DNA of 59,653 nucleotides. Source: Planctomycetales bacterium (lineage in GTDB: Bacteria; Planctomycetota; Planctomycetia; Isosphaerales; Isosphaeraceae). The stretch lies in the NCBI GenBank assembly GCA_027451885.1, contig DAIDHX010000155.1, positions 1 to 59,653 of the forward strand, in the 5' to 3' direction. The notes beneath the pieces were generated by a model. That model was given only the letters and a program-made list of their open reading frames with translations. It ran no database searches and was not told where the DNA came from. The translations under genes and the position numbers were made by a program. Of the stretch, positions 1-9,100 are shown piece by piece (within the stretch, counting starts at the first letter, position 1; each line of letters starts with the position of its first letter).

Positions 1-8
1 AAGACGCC

Positions 9-365
9 ATGAGCACCACTCGGCAGGCCCGGCTGGGATCGCTCGCCCGCACCCGCTCGGGAGACAAGGGTGACCGCTCGAACATCGGCGTGCGCGCGCT
101 CAACGCAACGGCATATGCCTGGTTATTGACTCATCTCACCGAAGAGCGCGTGGCCGACTTTCTGGCCCCCATGGGCGTCGGCCGGGTGACGCGCTATTGC
201 ATCCCAGGGCTGCTCGCGTTCAACTTCGTGATCGAACACGCGCTTGGCGGGGGCGCGAGCCGTTCGTGCCGGCTCGACACCCAGGGCAAGGCGCTCGGGA
301 CAGTCCTGCTCGAGCTGCCGATCCCCGATCCCGCCGCGCCGGCCGCTTGCGAGGCTGAATCATGA
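9..365 (+). CDS. AtuA-like C-terminal (ferredoxin-fold) domain protein, stand-alone
   Basis: This 118-residue protein matches the small C-terminal domain of AtuA, a protein of acyclic terpene/acyl-CoA catabolism. Visible motifs are ARTRSGDKGDRSNIGV near the N-terminus and FVIEHALGGGASRS plus LDTQGKALG towards the C-terminus, the usual landmarks of that domain. In classical AtuA it is fused behind a large DUF1446 domain; here it stands alone, so the DUF1446 partner may lie just upstream of the window (inference). Its stop overlaps the next gene's start as ATGA, so the two are translationally coupled. Biochemical role is not established. Only 8 bases precede the ATG, so neither its ribosome binding site nor a longer upstream start can be assessed. 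Confidence 0.8.
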   Translation: MSTTRQARLGSLARTRSGDKGDRSNIGVRALNATAYAWLLTHLTEERVADFLAPMGVGRVTRYCIPGLLAFNFVIEHALGGGASRSCRLDTQGKALGTVLLELPIPDPAAPAACEAES

Positions 366-1186
366 CATCAACAGATCTTGTTTTATGCGAACATCGCGGC
401 CCAACCGCGATCCTCATGCTCAATCGGCCCGATCAGCGCAATGCGCTTTCGCTGGCGCTGCTTGATCGCCTGTTCGATCAGCTTGCCGCCGTGCTGGGTG
501 ATGAGCGGGTGCGCGCGGTCGTGCTCACGGGCGCGGGAGCGGCCTTCACCGCGGGAATGGATCTCAAGGAAGCCGGGGCGGAGGCTGCACTCGGCGATCT
601 GCAGCGCAACCAATCCGCGCGGGTGCGGCTGGAGCGGCTCGCGCGCATTTTGACCACGCTGCATGCGTCACGCAAACCCACGATCGCGGCCCTGAATGGC
701 GACGCCATCGCGGGTGGGGCGGGGATCGCAGGCGCATGCGACGTGGCAATCGCGGCCGAGAACGCCCGCATTGGCTATCCCGAGGCCAGGCGCGGGCTGG
801 TGGCCGCGGTCGTGCTGCCCGATCTTGTGCGCGCGATCGGCGATCGCCGGGCGAGGCGGCTCCTGCTGACAGGCGAGCTGATCCCGGCCAGGCAAGCCTG
901 CGACTGGGGACTCGTCACCTCGGTCACCACGCGGGATGACTGCGTGGCCGAGGCGCTCCGGATCGGATCGCTCATGGCGGAGGGTGGGCCCGATGCGCTT
1001 GCCGCGATCAAGGGATTGCTTGAGGAAAGGACAGGAACGCCCGCGCTCACAGCCGCGATCGAGGCCAGCCTCAAGGCACGCGATTCCGACGAAGGGCGTG
1101 AAGGCGTACGCGCATTCCTGGAAAGGCGCCCGCCCGCCTGGGCGCAGCACGACCCGCGCAGCCCAGCACGCGAAGCACATTCCTGA
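362..1186 (+). CDS. Enoyl-CoA hydratase/isomerase family protein
   Basis: This is a 274-residue crotonase-fold protein. The CoA-binding/oxyanion segment AFTAGMDLKE lies near residue 62, and the second block AALNGDAIAGGAGIAGACD around residue 105 is followed by IGYPEARRGL. Aligned by eye to classical hydratases, the second catalytic Glu (in YPEA) is kept, but the first (the Glu of GGGCEL-type blocks) is replaced by Gly. The reaction could therefore be hydration, isomerisation or another crotonase chemistry. It lies between an AtuA-C-like protein and an acyl-CoA synthetase, which suggests breakdown of a branched or terpenoid acyl-CoA, with a methylglutaconyl-CoA hydratase-like role as one option (inference). 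The start overlaps the previous stop by four bases. Confidence 0.88.
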   Translation: MTSTDLVLCEHRGPTAILMLNRPDQRNALSLALLDRLFDQLAAVLGDERVRAVVLTGAGAAFTAGMDLKEAGAEAALGDLQRNQSARVRLERLARILTTLHASRKPTIAALNGDAIAGGAGIAGACDVAIAAENARIGYPEARRGLVAAVVLPDLVRAIGDRRARRLLLTGELIPARQACDWGLVTSVTTRDDCVAEALRIGSLMAEGGPDALAAIKGLLEERTGTPALTAAIEASLKARDSDEGREGVRAFLERRPPAWAQHDPRSPAREAHS

Positions 1187-1234
1187 GCCCAGACAGGCGA
1201 ATCACCCGCGTCCTCGATCCGCGAGACCCCGGCC

Positions 1235-2920
1235 ATGAACGACGCTTCCCCCCAGGCTCCCTGGGTCGCCGGCAAGACCGTGAGCGAATCACTCCACGAG
1301 ACCGCGCAACGCTTTCCAGATCGCGATGCGCTCGTCTTCCCCGCCATCGGCTTTCGCATCTCCTGGCAAGCGCTCGATCGCCAGGTAAGTAAGGTCGCCG
1401 CGGCCTGGATCGAACTGGGCATTCAGGCCGGCGAACACGTCGGCATCTGGTCCATGAATGTCCCCGAGTGGGTGTTCGCTCAGCTCGCTGCCGCACGCAC
1501 AGGCGCAGTGCTCGTGAACGTCAATCCGTCTTACCGGATCCACGAGCTCGAAGACGCACTCGCGCTCGCCGACGTCTCCACGCTCATCGTGGGAGCAGCC
1601 TACAAGGACTCCAACTTCCGCGCCATGGTCGAAACCCTTTGCCCAGAGATCGCAAACGCCGCCGCCTCAGCATGGTCCTGCCCACGCTATCCCGCCCTGA
1701 AGCGGGTCATCGCGCTTGGCGATCGACCCGGGCACGGCTGGCTGTCCTTCCGGGAACTTGTGTCTCACGCCGATCCCGATTCCCTTGCCGTACGCGACCG
1801 CGCGCGGCAGATCCACCCGAGCCATGTGCACAACATCCAGTTCACCTCCGGGACCACCGGCCTGCCCAAGGGTGCAATGCTGACTCACACAAACGTCTTG
1901 CTCAATGCGTTCTATACCGGAGAACGCCTGCGCTATACAGAACTGGATCGCATCTGCTTGCCCGTGCCGTTCTACCACTGTTTCGGCTGTGTGCTGGGGG
2001 TGATGGTCGCGGTGGTTCATGGCGCGGCGGTTGTTGTACCCGCCCCCGCCTTCGATCCTCTCGCCACCCTGAGAGCGATTCACGAGGAACGCTGCACCGC
2101 GATCTACGGCGTTCCCACCATGTTCAGCGCTCTGCTGGATCACCCCCGCTTCAGCGAGTTCGACTATTCGAGTCTGCGGACGGGGATCATGTCAGGCGCG
2201 CCTTGCCCGCTGCCGCTCATGAACAAGGTCGAGACCGTGATGGGCGTGGGCGAAATCTGTATTGGCTACGGCCAGACGGAAGCGTCGCCAATCATCACCT
2301 TCACCTCGGTGGACGATCCGACCGAAGTTCGCGTGGGCACAGTGGGCCGGCCGATCCCAGGGCTCGAAGTCGAGATCGTCGACTCGATCTCACACTCGCC
2401 CCAGCCGCTGGGAGTCTCCGGCGAGCTTCGCGTGCGCGGGCATTGCGTGATGTCTGGATATTACAAAAACCCTGACGCCACCGCCCGGGCCATCGATGCC
2501 GAGGGCTGGCTCTACACTGGCGATCTGGCCCGCAAACGCGAAGACGGCAACTATCGCATCGTGGGCCGCAGCAAGGAGGTCGTCATTCGCGGCGGTGAGA
2601 ATATCTACCCGGCCGAGGTTGAAGAGTATCTGCACCATCACCCAGCCGTGGCCGAGGTCGCCGTCGCCGGCCTGCCGGACGCGCATTACGGCGAGATCGT
2701 GGCGGCGTGGGTCGTGCTCAAGCCCGGCGCAAGCACCAGCGAGCAAGAGCTCAAGGACTTCTGCGTGGATCAGATCGCTCGTTACAAGATCCCAAGGCAC
2801 ATCATGATCGTGCAGACCCTGCCCAAGACTGTTACTGGTAAGATCAAAAAACACGTTCTCAAGGAACAGGGCATCGAGGCGCTCGGACTCAAGGAAGCGG
2901 CGGCGATCGAGACCGCGTGA
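1235..2920 (+). CDS. AMP-binding acyl-CoA synthetase (FadD/AtuH-like)
   Basis: This 561-residue ANL-superfamily ligase should activate a carboxylic acid to its acyl-CoA through an acyl-adenylate. The phosphate-binding loop FTSGTTGLPKGA is near residue 202, the adenine-binding motif GYGQTEASP near 345, the hinge region GWLYTGDLA near 427, RGGENIYPAEVEE near 452, and the catalytic C-terminal lysine is in KTVTGKIKK near 537. Length is typical for medium/long-chain acyl-CoA synthetases. It follows the enoyl-CoA hydratase by 48 bases and probably ends the operon, supplying the CoA ester that the upstream enzymes act on. Substrate cannot be read from the sequence; the operon partners favour a branched or terpenoid acid. 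Confidence 0.9.
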   Translation: MNDASPQAPWVAGKTVSESLHETAQRFPDRDALVFPAIGFRISWQALDRQVSKVAAAWIELGIQAGEHVGIWSMNVPEWVFAQLAAARTGAVLVNVNPSYRIHELEDALALADVSTLIVGAAYKDSNFRAMVETLCPEIANAAASAWSCPRYPALKRVIALGDRPGHGWLSFRELVSHADPDSLAVRDRARQIHPSHVHNIQFTSGTTGLPKGAMLTHTNVLLNAFYTGERLRYTELDRICLPVPFYHCFGCVLGVMVAVVHGAAVVVPAPAFDPLATLRAIHEERCTAIYGVPTMFSALLDHPRFSEFDYSSLRTGIMSGAPCPLPLMNKVETVMGVGEICIGYGQTEASPIITFTSVDDPTEVRVGTVGRPIPGLEVEIVDSISHSPQPLGVSGELRVRGHCVMSGYYKNPDATARAIDAEGWLYTGDLARKREDGNYRIVGRSKEVVIRGGENIYPAEVEEYLHHHPAVAEVAVAGLPDAHYGEIVAAWVVLKPGASTSEQELKDFCVDQIARYKIPRHIMIVQTLPKTVTGKIKKHVLKEQGIEALGLKEAAAIETA

Positions 2921-2983
2921 GCCCGAACGCATCCGCCTTCCGTTTCAATTCTGCCTGCGAACGATGGCACAGGCCAGCCGTCT

Positions 2984-3670
2984 TCAGGAATCCTCGCGCC
3001 GAACCGCCGTGGATTTGGTGCGAGGCTTTGGAGGGCGAACGTTGAGCGCGGTGAGAACCCAATCACCCTCGTCGCGCTGGAGTGTGGAGAGCGAGCCGGT
3101 GGCAACACGCAAGCGCTGACAATCCGCGTGACTGAAGCCGCGCGCAAGCTGTGAGAGGATGAGGCGAATTACCATTCCATGCGTCACAACCGCGATCGCA
3201 CCACCGCAATGCCGAGCTGCCATTTCGAGGATCGGCGCGCGGATGCGCGTTTCCAGCTCACGGTACGATTCACCCCCCGTAGTTCTGAAATCCAGGTCGC
3301 CGTCTGCCCAGCGCCCCAGGAGATCCTCGAAGGCCTCCGTGCCTTCTCTCTTGGACCGCTCGCTAAGTATGCCCAGGCGTGCCTCGCGCAGCGCCTCGAC
3401 GACTTGTGCTTCGAGCTCAAGAACCGCGGAGAGGGCCGCGGCAGTCTGCCAGGCGCGTTGCATGGGCGATGTGTAGACCGCTCGGATTTCTGCGCGTGCC
3501 AGGGAACGAGCCAGCGCGAGCGCCTGCGTGTTGCCCCGCTCGCTCAGGCCGACATCCGACTCCCCGCCATGAAACCGGTCAGGCTCCGCCGTCTCGCCAT
3601 GCCGAATCAGCAAGATGCGTGTCTGGCCAGGGACAGGCTCAAACGGATCATGATTAACAAGTGCAAACAC
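2984..3670 (-). CDS. Histidine phosphatase family protein (phosphoglycerate mutase-like)
   Basis: The catalytic RHG motif is in LLIRHGETAEPDRFHGG close to the N-terminus, and the second catalytic His is in VVTHGMVIRL near residue 175. These define a branch-2-type cobalamin/PGM-like histidine phosphatase of about 228 residues. I place the start at GTG 3668-3670; a longer reading to 3895 would run back through the upstream epimerase gene in another frame and adds low-complexity sequence with no family similarity. It lies 43 bases downstream of the epimerase on the same strand, so co-transcription is likely. Substrate is unknown (sugar phosphate, nucleotide or alpha-ribazole phosphate are all possible for this family). 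Confidence 0.8.
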   Translation of the reverse strand: MFALVNHDPFEPVPGQTRILLIRHGETAEPDRFHGGESDVGLSERGNTQALALARSLARAEIRAVYTSPMQRAWQTAAALSAVLELEAQVVEALREARLGILSERSKREGTEAFEDLLGRWADGDLDFRTTGGESYRELETRIRAPILEMAARHCGGAIAVVTHGMVIRLILSQLARGFSHADCQRLRVATGSLSTLQRDEGDWVLTALNVRPPKPRTKSTAVRREDS

Positions 3671-3713
3671 GTTGGCAAGTATCTCTGAGTCCTCGTTACC
3701 TCTGTTCCCCGCG

Positions 3714-4682
3714 TTACTGCCGCAAGCTGGGGTGGGCACGATACCAGTCGACATACGCCGCCAACCCCTCGGCAAGCGGTGTTCTTGGCGCGTACCCAAG
3801 TTCAGTCGCGGCACGGGTGATGTCGGCGTACGTCTGCTGGACATCGCCCGGCTGCGCAGGCAGTTGATTGATGATCGGCGTCTTGCCGAGCGCATGGCCT
3901 ATCGCTGTGATGAGTTGATGGAGCACAACGGGATCGCTGTTCCCCAGGTTGTAGAGATGATGACCGCGGCAGTTCTCGATCGCGCGCACAATGCCATTCA
4001 CAATGTCCGCCACGAACGTGTAGTCGCGCCTGGTCGAACCGTCGCCGAACATCGGCACGGGCTCGCCCCGGTCGATGAGACGCGTGAACTTCGCAATCGC
4101 AAGATCCGGCCGATTACGCGGGCCGTACGCCGTGAAGAATCGCAACCCCGTGACTGGCAGCCCGTGCAGGTGATGGAAGACGTGGGCGTAAAGCTCACAC
4201 GCTTTCTTCGAGGCCGCATAGGGGCTGATTGGAAGATCCACCGAATCCGTCTCGCGAAAAGGCGCATCATGTCGATCGCCGTAGACGCTGGAGCTCGAGG
4301 CGTATACGAACCGCGGCAAGGGTCGCAGCCGGCACGCCGACTCAAGCCAAACGACTGTCCCCGTCACGTTCACGTCGTTGTAAAGCTCGGGGCTTTCAAT
4401 ACTGGGCCGAACCCCAGCCCGCGCTGCCAGGTGGACAATCGCCTCTGGATGGAACTCGCTCACAAGCGCCCGCACACCCGCCGTGTCGCGAATATCCAGC
4501 TCCACGAGCCGGCAGTTCGAATTCGCGATCGCCCTCGCGAGGTTTGACTCCTTGATCGCACGTCCGTAGAAAGCGTCGAAGTTGTCGACCACAACGAGAC
4601 TGTGGCCTTCATCCAGCAGCCGATCAACCAGATGCGAGCCAATGAAGCCCGCCCCTCCCGTCACGATTACGCGCATCATCAA
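3714..4682 (-). CDS. NAD-dependent sugar-nucleotide epimerase/dehydratase (UDP-glucuronate 4-epimerase-like)
   Basis: This is a 322-residue extended short-chain dehydrogenase/reductase. The NAD-binding Rossmann motif GGAGFIGSH is at residues 9-17, with VVVDNFD at the end of strand 2. The active-site Tyr-Lys pair is in SPYAASKKACE, and the preceding Ser block is in VYASSSSVYG. The GLRFFTAYGPRNRPDLA segment is characteristic of the GalE/uronate-epimerase branch. It probably interconverts a UDP-sugar or UDP-uronate for envelope glycan synthesis, which fits the divergent glycosyltransferase/exporter module on the other strand (inference). GalE itself cannot be excluded. About 300 non-coding bases separate it from the divergent adaptor gene. 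Confidence 0.85.
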   Translation of the reverse strand: MMMRVIVTGGAGFIGSHLVDRLLDEGHSLVVVDNFDAFYGRAIKESNLARAIANSNCRLVELDIRDTAGVRALVSEFHPEAIVHLAARAGVRPSIESPELYNDVNVTGTVVWLESACRLRPLPRFVYASSSSVYGDRHDAPFRETDSVDLPISPYAASKKACELYAHVFHHLHGLPVTGLRFFTAYGPRNRPDLAIAKFTRLIDRGEPVPMFGDGSTRRDYTFVADIVNGIVRAIENCRGHHLYNLGNSDPVVLHQLITAIGHALGKTPIINQLPAQPGDVQQTYADITRAATELGYAPRTPLAEGLAAYVDWYRAHPSLRQ

Positions 4683-5096
4683 AGCTTCACTTTCACAGAT
4701 CTAAGATCAATCACTGCGTCACGCCAGGGTTGACTCGGTGGCTTAATGCATGGCAGGGCAATTGGGTGGCAATCGGTCCAGCGCGACACAAAATGAGCCC
4801 GAACCGTGGAATTCACGACGCGTCCGCGTCACGCTTTACGATTCTTTATAGTACCCTGCCTCGGGTCAAGCGTCTCTCTCCCTTTCGGATTCTGACTCTC
4901 CGGCACGACACCTGGGCAACGCCTGAATCCGAAAAAGTTCGGAGAAATAGCGAACAAGCGTTGGCGTGAGTGATGCATCATGCGTTTGGTTGTGGATTGG
5001 AATTCGGCGAGAAGCGGAGGTGCGTTGAGGCCCTTGACGTTTTGCAAACGGAAGCGAGTATTGCGAGTGGAAGTTGGTACAGGGATCTCAACGAAT
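4683..5096. other. Divergent intergenic region, no gene seen
   Basis: This stretch lies between the epimerase (-) and the HlyD-like adaptor (+). I see no convincing coding sequence. A reading frame continuous with the adaptor extends back to an ATG at 4980, but its translation carries no signal or domain. An AT-rich patch at about 4835-4852 includes TATAGT, without a good -35 box at normal spacing. The region must hold the two divergent promoters, but I could not place them. Confidence 0.4.
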
Positions 5097-6437
5097 ATGC
5101 GATTGTGCATGTGTGGTCTGCTTCTGTTATTCACGAATTTTATGTCGGGTTGCGGTGGATTGGCTGCGGCCAGGGATCGCGATCCGAGTTTTGAGGTCCG
5201 GCGTGGCGTGCTGGAGGAAACGATTTCCGCGGGAGGTGTCACAACCAGCGCCCGGATGAGTACGGTTCGTTGCCAGGCGGAGCGGCTGAAGGGAACAGAC
5301 CGTGCCGTGGCCCTGCCTCGAGGGGCGTCAACAACGATTCTCAGTGTGGTCCCGAATGGCGCTTTCGTCCGCAAGGGTGAGGTAATCTGCCGGCTCGACG
5401 CCTCGGCCCATGAAGCTCTGGTCATCGAGCAAAAGATACTCGTCGAGGCGGGCAGGTCGCGCTGTACGAGTGCGCGACTCGATCTGCAAGTCGCGGAGGA
5501 ATCGCTGCGCGAGTACCGCGACGGTCTGCTCACGCAGGAACGGCTTGAATTGAGCGGCAAGCTCGCCGAGGCGCGGTCGCAGCTCATGGCGCTTGCGATC
5601 CGCCGCGACTGGTTGGGGCGGATGCTTTCCAAGGGGTACGTCTCCAGGGCGCAGGTCGGCCAAAGTGACGTGTCACTGGAATCGATGCGAGTCTCGCTCG
5701 ACCGTCTGGATCGAGAAAACACCAATCACGAGGTTTATGAGGCTCCCACTCGTCTTCGTACGCTGGAAGCCCGGATCCATGAGGCCCGGACAAACTTCGA
5801 AAACGAAGCAGCGCGGCTGGGATTGCTCGAGCGGAGGCTTGCGCGGCTCGAGAAGCAGGTCGCATCCTGCGTGATCCGTGCGCCTCACGAGGCGTTCGTG
5901 GTTCATGCCAACAGGCCGAAAAAAGACTTCGTGGTCGAGCCAGGCGCCCCGGTGCGATTCAGGCAGGAAATCATGGAGTTGATTGATCCGACCGAAATCG
6001 AGGTCGAGGTTCTGATTCACGAAACTGTGGTTGGGAGAGTCGCGCCTGGCATGCAAGCCCGGGTGCGAACCGAGGACGCGCCTGAACTGGTTCTGGAAGG
6101 AACGCTCGCAAGCCTCTCGAATTTGCCGATGCGCGATCGCTCGAAATACGCAAGTAACGAAACAGCTTACTACATCGGCCGTGTGGTACTCCGCGAGGTT
6201 CCGCCTGGCACGCATCTGGGCGTCTCGGCGGAAGTCGAAATTGTGACAAATCGAAAAAACCGCGCGCTGTTTGTGCCCGTTGTTTCGCTAAACAGAATTG
6301 GAGACAGCGCGGCGTGCCGCGTACGCACTCCGGAAGGGATCGAGGTTCGTCCGGTCGTAACCGGTCTCGCCCTGAGTGATGTAATCGAGATCGTGGAAGG
6401 GTTGAGGGAGCACGAGGAAGTTTTGTTGCAGAAGTAA
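5097..6437 (+). CDS. HlyD/RND-type periplasmic adaptor, probable lipoprotein
   Basis: This membrane-fusion-type adaptor has about 446 residues. From ATG 5097 the protein begins with a hydrophobic signal ending in NFMSGC, a reasonable lipobox, which favours this start over ATG 4980 (39 residues longer, with no signal). A biotinyl-lipoyl-like half-motif follows (TILSVVPNGAFVRKGEVICRLD), then a long alpha-helical hairpin rich in Arg/Glu/Leu, the second lipoyl half (SCVIRAPHEAFVVHAN), and a beta-barrel/membrane-proximal region (VFVPVVSLNR-like, near the C-terminus). This is the family architecture. No RND or MacB partner is adjacent; the nearest transporter is the ABC exporter at 10.3 kb, in the same orientation after three glycosyltransferases. 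The adaptor probably couples inner-membrane export of a glycoconjugate to the periplasm (inference). Confidence 0.82.
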   Translation: MRLCMCGLLLLFTNFMSGCGGLAAARDRDPSFEVRRGVLEETISAGGVTTSARMSTVRCQAERLKGTDRAVALPRGASTTILSVVPNGAFVRKGEVICRLDASAHEALVIEQKILVEAGRSRCTSARLDLQVAEESLREYRDGLLTQERLELSGKLAEARSQLMALAIRRDWLGRMLSKGYVSRAQVGQSDVSLESMRVSLDRLDRENTNHEVYEAPTRLRTLEARIHEARTNFENEAARLGLLERRLARLEKQVASCVIRAPHEAFVVHANRPKKDFVVEPGAPVRFRQEIMELIDPTEIEVEVLIHETVVGRVAPGMQARVRTEDAPELVLEGTLASLSNLPMRDRSKYASNETAYYIGRVVLREVPPGTHLGVSAEVEIVTNRKNRALFVPVVSLNRIGDSAACRVRTPEGIEVRPVVTGLALSDVIEIVEGLREHEEVLLQK

Positions 6438-6597
6438 ATGCTGCGCGATAGGGGCCGCGGTTTCGAAGGGAATCCGAGCCAGGGCCGGGTCGTATGAGCG
6501 TTTTCACTCGGAGTCTCGATCGATGGATCATCTCGGCGCGGCTGTACCGGCCAACGACCTGGCGACGGCGTGTTTTGTACCTGGAGAGAGAGCAACG

Positions 6598-7815
6598 ATG
6601 GGGGCTGGCGATCGATCGAATGAGGTGCGGGTCGCCTTATATTCGCATGATACCATGGGTATAGGGCACTTGCGCAGGAACCTGCTGATTGCAGAGGCGC
6701 TTGCGGCAGGGAGTTCTCGTGCGGATATTCTCCTGATCGCGGGAGCGCGGGAGGCAAGCGCGTTTGGTCTGCCCCGTGGCGTCGACTGTCTTACGTTGCC
6801 CTCGTTACGGAAGGATGAGAACGGCAAGTACGATTCCTTGCGCTTGCATCTGAAGCTCGACGACCTGATTGAGCTCCGCGGCCGCACGATCGAAACGGCG
6901 CTGGATCATTTTCGACCTGACGTGTTCATTGTCGATAAGGTGCCGCGCGGGGTTCAAGGCGAGCTCGATCGTGCACTTTGCCGTCTGCGAGACCAGGGGC
7001 GTACAGCGCTCGTGCTTGGTTTGCGCGACATTCTTGACGATCCGGCGACGGTCGAGCGGGAATGGCGGAGCACGGCGAGCGAGGAGGCGGTGCGCGACTT
7101 TTACGACGCGATCTGGGTCTACGGCGATCCCGCGGTTTACGACCCTGTTGTGGAGTACAGTTTCTCGAAGACGGCGGCTGCCAAGGTGCGTTACACGGGC
7201 TATCCGGATCAGCGCAAGCGTTCGCGTTACGCGAGTGAAGGGGCGGGCGATCCCATCGAGCATTTGCTTTCGGCGCAGGGGGAGCTCATCCTGTGCATGG
7301 TCGGCGGCGGACAGGATGGCGACCAGCTTGCGGAGGCGTTCTCGCAGGTTGAATTCGCGCCTGGGACCTTCGGCGTGCTTGTCACGGGTCCCTTCATGCC
7401 CGCGGATGTAAGCCGCCGGCTCAAGCTCCGGGCCGCGTCCAATCCGCGGCTTCATTTGCTCACATTCGTAACCGACTCGGACAGCCTGATGCGAAGGGCC
7501 GACCGTGTGATTGCGATGGGGGGTTACAACACCGTTTGCGAGATCCTCGCCTTCGAGAAGGTCGCGCTTGTGGTGCCCAGGGTCAAGCCCAGGCTGGAAC
7601 AACTCATCCGCGCTGAGCGGATGCGCGAGCTGGGGCTGCTCGATCTCATCCTTCCCGATGCGCTCACGCCGCAAAGCATCGCCTCCTGGATCGCGGAGCC
7701 CAGGCTCCCACCCCCAGTTCGCGACCTGATCGACATGAACGCGCTCGCCCGCTTACCCAGCCTGCTCGGCGAACTGCTGCCCGTGAGCCCGATCCACTTC
7801 TCTCCCACGATCTAA
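6598..7815 (+). CDS. Predicted glycosyltransferase (COG4671-like, GT-B fold)
   Basis: This protein of about 405 residues resembles the uncharacterised COG4671 glycosyltransferases, distantly related to MurG/UGTs. The N-terminal ALYSHDTMGIGHLRRNL segment is the acceptor-side glycine-rich loop with the conserved His. The C-terminal half has a donor-binding-like block (MGGYNTVCEIL near residue 308) followed by VPRVKPRLEQLIRAERM, the usual MurG/UGT arrangement. ATG 6598 is preceded by a strong GGAGAG at 6583-6588; an upstream ATG at 6523 has no comparable site. The gene is followed after 10 bases by a GT4 enzyme and so belongs to the envelope-glycan operon. Sugar donor and acceptor are unknown. 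Confidence 0.82.
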   Translation: MGAGDRSNEVRVALYSHDTMGIGHLRRNLLIAEALAAGSSRADILLIAGAREASAFGLPRGVDCLTLPSLRKDENGKYDSLRLHLKLDDLIELRGRTIETALDHFRPDVFIVDKVPRGVQGELDRALCRLRDQGRTALVLGLRDILDDPATVEREWRSTASEEAVRDFYDAIWVYGDPAVYDPVVEYSFSKTAAAKVRYTGYPDQRKRSRYASEGAGDPIEHLLSAQGELILCMVGGGQDGDQLAEAFSQVEFAPGTFGVLVTGPFMPADVSRRLKLRAASNPRLHLLTFVTDSDSLMRRADRVIAMGGYNTVCEILAFEKVALVVPRVKPRLEQLIRAERMRELGLLDLILPDALTPQSIASWIAEPRLPPPVRDLIDMNALARLPSLLGELLPVSPIHFSPTI

Positions 7816-7825
7816 GGAAATTGCG

Positions 7826-9100
7826 ATGTCGAAGCAGAGACCGTTGCGTGTCGGCTACCTTGTGAAGCGGTATCCGCGCTATTCCGAAACCTTCATCGTT
7901 CGAGAAATCCTGGCGCATGAAAAAGCCGGTATGGAGGTTGAGATCTTTTCGCTCAGGCCGCCGAACGACGGCCATTTTCAGGAGCTCATCGCGCGTGTAA
8001 AGGGGAGGGTCAACCCGCTCTACTTCCCTTCGGAGGGGCTTCTGCCCGAGACGCTTGCAAGCGCGATGCTGCCGGCCTCTCATTTCTGGGAGACCCTCAA
8101 GCGCGTCGCGCTCGACGCGCCTGAGATCTGGTTCAATCTCGAGGAGCTCAAGGACGCCAGAGCTCCGGAGGTCTACCAGGCGCTCAGCCTGGCGCACGAG
8201 ATTCGGCAGAAGGGCATCGACCACCTGCACGCGACCTTCGCGAGCGACGCGGCCACCGTGGCGCGGCTGGCGAGCAAGCTGACCGGCGTCAGTTACAGCG
8301 TCACCGCCCGCGCCAAGGATATCTTCCACGACTCCGCCCAGCGTGAGGATCTGATCCGAAAGTTCCAGGACGCCTCGGGCGTGATCACAATCAGTGATTA
8401 CCATCTCCAGTATCTGGTGGACCATTTTGGTCTCTCGCGTGATCATATCACACGCGTGTACAATGGATTAGATCTGACGGAGTTTCCGTATTCATCGCCG
8501 TTCGACCGAGCTCCGATGATCCTCTCGGTGGGACGACTGGTGGAAAAGAAGGGGTTTGGCGACCTGATTAACGCCTGCGGGATTCTGCGTGATCGCGGTT
8601 TGCGGTTTGGATGCCGGATCGTCGGCGCCGGCAAGTTGCGTGCGGAGCTTGAGCAGCAAGTTCATCGGCTCGATCTGGTGGATCAGGTGCGTCTTGTCGG
8701 TCCGATGCCCCAGTCGGGCGTGATCGAAGAGATGCGCCGGGCCGCGGTGATGGCGCTGCCGTGCATCGTGGGGGCCGATGGCGATCGCGACGGCCTCCCC
8801 AACGTGATCCAGGAATCGCTGGCCCTGGGGACGCCGGTTGTCACGACGGACGTAACCGGGATCCCGGAAGTGGTCCGTGATGAGGACACTGGACTTCAGG
8901 TTCCCCAGCGCGATGCGGTTGCGCTCGCCCGCGCGATTGAACGGCTTCTGCTCGATCCGTCGCTCCGGGTTCGTCTGGCCGAGGGTGCCCGGCGGATGAT
9001 GGAAACCGACTTCGACATCGATCGCAACGCCGCACGCCGCCGCGCGGTCTTTCAGGCCGGCCGCGAAGCCGCGTCGATGTGCGCTGGAGGCGTGCGATGA
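7826..9100 (+). CDS. Glycosyltransferase family 4 protein (WcaL-like)
   Basis: This 424-residue GT-B/GT4 enzyme begins with RVGYLVKRYPRYSETFIVRE, typical of the WcaL/colanic-acid-type subgroup. The donor-binding C-terminal domain shows ILSVGRLVEKKGFGDLI near residue 232 and the catalytic EX7E-like block in GLPNVIQESLALGTPVVTTD near residue 325. A ribosome binding site (AAGGAAATT) precedes the ATG, 10 bases after the preceding gene. The stop overlaps the next gene's start (ATGA). Role: transfer of a sugar from a nucleotide-sugar to a lipid-linked or surface glycan intermediate at the cytoplasmic face. The specific linkage cannot be inferred. Confidence 0.9.
   Translation: MSKQRPLRVGYLVKRYPRYSETFIVREILAHEKAGMEVEIFSLRPPNDGHFQELIARVKGRVNPLYFPSEGLLPETLASAMLPASHFWETLKRVALDAPEIWFNLEELKDARAPEVYQALSLAHEIRQKGIDHLHATFASDAATVARLASKLTGVSYSVTARAKDIFHDSAQREDLIRKFQDASGVITISDYHLQYLVDHFGLSRDHITRVYNGLDLTEFPYSSPFDRAPMILSVGRLVEKKGFGDLINACGILRDRGLRFGCRIVGAGKLRAELEQQVHRLDLVDQVRLVGPMPQSGVIEEMRRAAVMALPCIVGADGDRDGLPNVIQESLALGTPVVTTDVTGIPEVVRDEDTGLQVPQRDAVALARAIERLLLDPSLRVRLAEGARRMMETDFDIDRNAARRRAVFQAGREAASMCAGGVR

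Noticed and set aside
2984-3895. Longer version of the histidine phosphatase
   Set aside because: The extra 75 residues overlap the epimerase coding region in another frame and have no family similarity; GTG 3670 is a better start.
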